Source: Lachnospiraceae bacterium (GTDB lineage: Bacteria > Bacillota_A > Clostridia > Lachnospirales > Lachnospiraceae). From it: 6,097 bases of DNA. The translations under genes and the position numbers were made by a program. Positions 5,326 to 6,097 of the stretch are shown here, one piece after another; within the stretch, counting starts at the first letter, position 1; every line of letters begins with the position of its first letter. Location: contig JAFQDI010000040.1 of NCBI GenBank assembly GCA_017416055.1, positions 1-6,097 of the forward strand. The letters run 5' to 3'. Under the pieces are notes generated by a model, which saw only the letters and a program-made list of their open reading frames with translations, was not told the DNA's origin and searched no databases.

Positions 5326-5347
5326 GTTTACAGAAAACTGATAAACT
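5319..5347 (+). promoter_or_regulatory. Promoter of the glycosyltransferase gene
   Basis: TTGACC (5319-5324), 17 bp, TAAACT (5342-5347), about 42 bp before the chosen ATG at 5389. The same spacing and -10 hexamer occur in front of the secreted-protein gene at 1460-1488. An inverted repeat CAGTTT/AAACTG (5324-5340, 5-nt spacer) fills the spacer between the two boxes and could bind a regulator. Confidence 0.55.
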
Positions 5348-5388
5348 AAATAGACAGTAGTAATTGAACGAATTCAAGGGAAATGGAT

Positions 5389-6097
5389 ATGAGCGGAAAA
5401 GAATGGATGCGCCGTGCGGGATCATCCGCGGGAGCGGTATTTAAGGATAAGGTATTTTGGTTTTGTATGATCGCGGCAGCGGCGGTGCTCGCGATTGGAA
5501 CGAAGTCATCATTTCTCTACCCATTGAATGATTGGGTGGATGCCAACTGTTTTTATACCATGGGCAAAGCGATGGTGAACGGAAAGGTTCTGTATCGCGA
5601 TCTCTACGAGCAGAAGGGACCGCTCCTGTATATGATCCATGCGCTGGGATATCTGATCTCTCCGGGGAGCTTCACCGGTGTATATCTGATTGAGTCGGTG
5701 TGCGGCGGACTGTTTTTGTACAGCGCACATCGTATTTTAAAGCCCTACTGTGGTTGGGCAAGCATCGCTGTGCTTCCGATTCTCGGGGCCCTGGTCTATT
5801 CAGCACCGAGCCTTTCCCACGGAGATAGTGCAGAGGAGTTCGGTGTGCCAATGTATGCGCTCTGCCTGATGGTGTCTTTCCTTGCTCTGCGGGAGAGAAA
5901 GCCGGTCAGCCGGGCGGGGTGCTTTCTGGCAGGAACAATGGGTGCCTGCGTCTTATGGATAAAATATACGATGGTGGGCTTTTTTGTGGGCTGGTTCATC
6001 GTACCTGCGGTGATTGTACTGTTCAAAGGACAGTGGAAGAAATTTCTGGAGATGCTCCTTTGGGTGCTTCTGGGAGTACTCGCGGCTTCACTGCCGA
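5389..6097 (+). CDS. GT-C fold membrane glycosyltransferase (family 39/PMT-like), 3' partial
   Basis: The protein is an integral membrane glycosyltransferase that would transfer a sugar from a polyprenyl-phosphate donor to a cell-surface acceptor on the outer face of the membrane (family knowledge). Only the first 236 residues are present. The first membrane helix (about 22-38) is followed by the expected outer loop with NDWVDANCF (47-55) and NGKVLYRDLYEQKGPLLY (64-81), the G-x-x-L/V-Y-x-D-x-x-x-x-KGP signature of this class. Asp48 or Asp51 is the candidate catalytic acid. HGDSAEEFGVP (144-154) matches the second conserved loop. At least four more hydrophobic segments follow before the window ends. 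I start at ATG 5389 because AAGGG (5376-5380) is 8 nt upstream; the in-frame ATG at 5383 would leave only 2 nt. A TGA at 5365 closes the frame upstream. The acceptor cannot be inferred. Confidence 0.82.
   Translation, partial: MSGKEWMRRAGSSAGAVFKDKVFWFCMIAAAAVLAIGTKSSFLYPLNDWVDANCFYTMGKAMVNGKVLYRDLYEQKGPLLYMIHALGYLISPGSFTGVYLIESVCGGLFLYSAHRILKPYCGWASIAVLPILGALVYSAPSLSHGDSAEEFGVPMYALCLMVSFLALRERKPVSRAGCFLAGTMGACVLWIKYTMVGFFVGWFIVPAVIVLFKGQWKKFLEMLLWVLLGVLAASLP

Noticed and set aside
5270..5425. N-terminal extension of the Cys-rich protein
   Set aside because: It would cross the divergent promoter region and the start of the glycosyltransferase gene; ATG 5269 has a well-placed GGAGGT.

Overview
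The window looks like a chromosomal stretch from a Gram-positive Clostridia species, most likely Lachnospiraceae. The reasons are strong AGGAGG-type ribosome binding sites, sigma-A-like promoters, the style of the MATE pump and of the pyridoxal kinase, and an Asn/Cys/Gly-rich small protein with an aromatic-hydrophobic core. I see no tRNA, rRNA, CRISPR array, transposase, phage or plasmid gene. The taxonomic assignment is inference from style, not from a marker gene.

Left part (1-2362, + strand): a 12-helix MATE efflux transporter ends in a clear intrinsic terminator. A gap of about 300 bp follows. It holds a perfect 12-bp CG-centred palindrome, a good promoter and a leader of roughly 170 nt that can fold in alternative ways. 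After it comes a 211-residue exported protein with a beta-rich, carbohydrate-binding-like domain and a C-terminal membrane anchor, closed by a GC-rich hairpin. This gene's codon use differs from the neighbours and suggests high expression.

Middle (2363-3844): a 128-residue cytoplasmic coiled-coil protein is driven by an exact TTGACA-17-TATAAT promoter and a near-ideal ribosome binding site. It converges on a minus-strand pyridoxal/pyridoxamine kinase (vitamin B6 salvage), with one bidirectional terminator between them.

Right part (3981-5269, - strand): three genes of unknown role read leftwards. They encode an 87-residue Cys/Gly/Asn-rich protein built from a 30-residue duplication, a 163-residue helical protein and a 93-residue helical protein. 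The last two share a recurring 'PEQ' helix-start motif and probably form an operon. Between 5297 and 5347 two face-to-face promoters with overlapping -35 boxes drive the Cys-rich gene leftwards and a GT-C type membrane glycosyltransferase rightwards; the latter runs off the window.

The genes with a recognisable role are a drug/metabolite pump, a B6 salvage kinase and a lipid-sugar-dependent glycosyltransferase. They are separate transcription units and do not form one pathway. The most interesting unexplained material is the Cys-rich duplicated protein with its shared divergent promoter, the two-gene 'PEQ' operon, and the structured leader in front of the secreted protein.
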